Source: RGIG9041 sp045541455
GTDB lineage: Bacteria; Bacillota; Clostridia; Oscillospirales; QAKW01
Direction: 5' to 3'
Assembly (NCBI GenBank): GCA_045541455.1
Contig: JAZQJA010000044.1
Coordinates: 1 to 23,621, forward strand
Length of the DNA: 23,621 nt
A model generated the notes under the pieces. That model was given only the letters and a program-made list of their open reading frames with translations, did not search any database and had not been told where the DNA came from. The position numbers and the translations under genes are program-made. Below are positions 23,509 through 23,621 of the stretch, piece by piece (the stretch's first letter is position 1; every line of letters starts with the position of its first letter).

Positions 23509-23619
23509 ATGACAAACAAAACGACCAAACGAGCATTGATGACAAGCGTTTTATCCCTCGTTATCTGTCTTGCAATGCTTATCGGCACAACGTTTGCGTG
23601 GTTTAAAGTCGGATCGTAG
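23509..23619 (+). CDS. SipW-type signal peptide protein (TasA/camelysin-like), truncated at window edge
   Basis: The frame has 36 codons before a TAG at 23617-23619. Residues 1-32 match the SipW-dependent signal peptide pattern: a basic start MTNKTTKRA, a hydrophobic core, then MLIGTTFAWF. In the family AWF is followed by TDSV and a secreted fibre-forming domain. Here it reads AWFKVGS and stops. AAAGGAGG (23494-23501) and a very good promoter support real expression. The stop lies two bases before the window end, so it may be an assembly error at a contig edge and the gene may continue. A genuine short peptide is less likely. Confidence 0.65.
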   Translation: MTNKTTKRALMTSVLSLVICLAMLIGTTFAWFKVGS

Positions 23620-23621
23620 CC

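Overview
This window looks like low-GC Firmicutes chromosome, most likely a gut-type Clostridia/Oscillospirales. The reasons are strong AGGAGG ribosome-binding sites, an AT-rich sequence, a T-box-controlled long-form ileS, a DUF815 ATPase, and at the right edge a SipW-type (TasA/camelysin-like) signal peptide. Both edges cut through genes (mntP on the left, the SipW-type gene on the right), so the window may be one whole contig.

Left part (1-5235): the first codons of a minus-strand mntP, a ~100 bp inverted-repeat element, then a complete livKHMGF operon for branched-chain amino acid (BCAA) import. The operon has an intercistronic hairpin after livK and ends in a bidirectional terminator.

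Middle (5236-9772): ileS on the minus strand behind an isoleucine T-box leader, and divergently azlCD, a BCAA exporter pair. Import, export and tRNA-Ile charging therefore sit side by side, which makes a coherent BCAA neighbourhood.

Next (9827-17100): a stand-alone feoB that overlaps tail to tail with a minus-strand pepD-M24 peptidase operon. Divergent from that operon is a three-gene cassette: a DUF5058-like membrane protein, a second multi-pass membrane protein and a membrane-anchored M20 (CPS1/PM20D1-like) hydrolase. This block is peptide and acyl-amino-acid oriented.

Right part (17099-22853): lacZ (GH2) and a DUF815 AAA ATPase on the minus strand, then a divergent sodium:neurotransmitter-symporter family transporter. 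The divergent promoters share a 9+9 bp dyad.

Far right (22854-23621): 655 bp without a protein gene, holding a candidate structured RNA with a strong terminator and then an array of about eight short hairpins joined by GTGATAT/ATATCAC linkers. A good promoter and a two-hairpin leader follow, leading into a SipW-type signal peptide that meets a stop codon two bases before the window ends. I regard this intergenic block as the least explained and most interesting part of the window.
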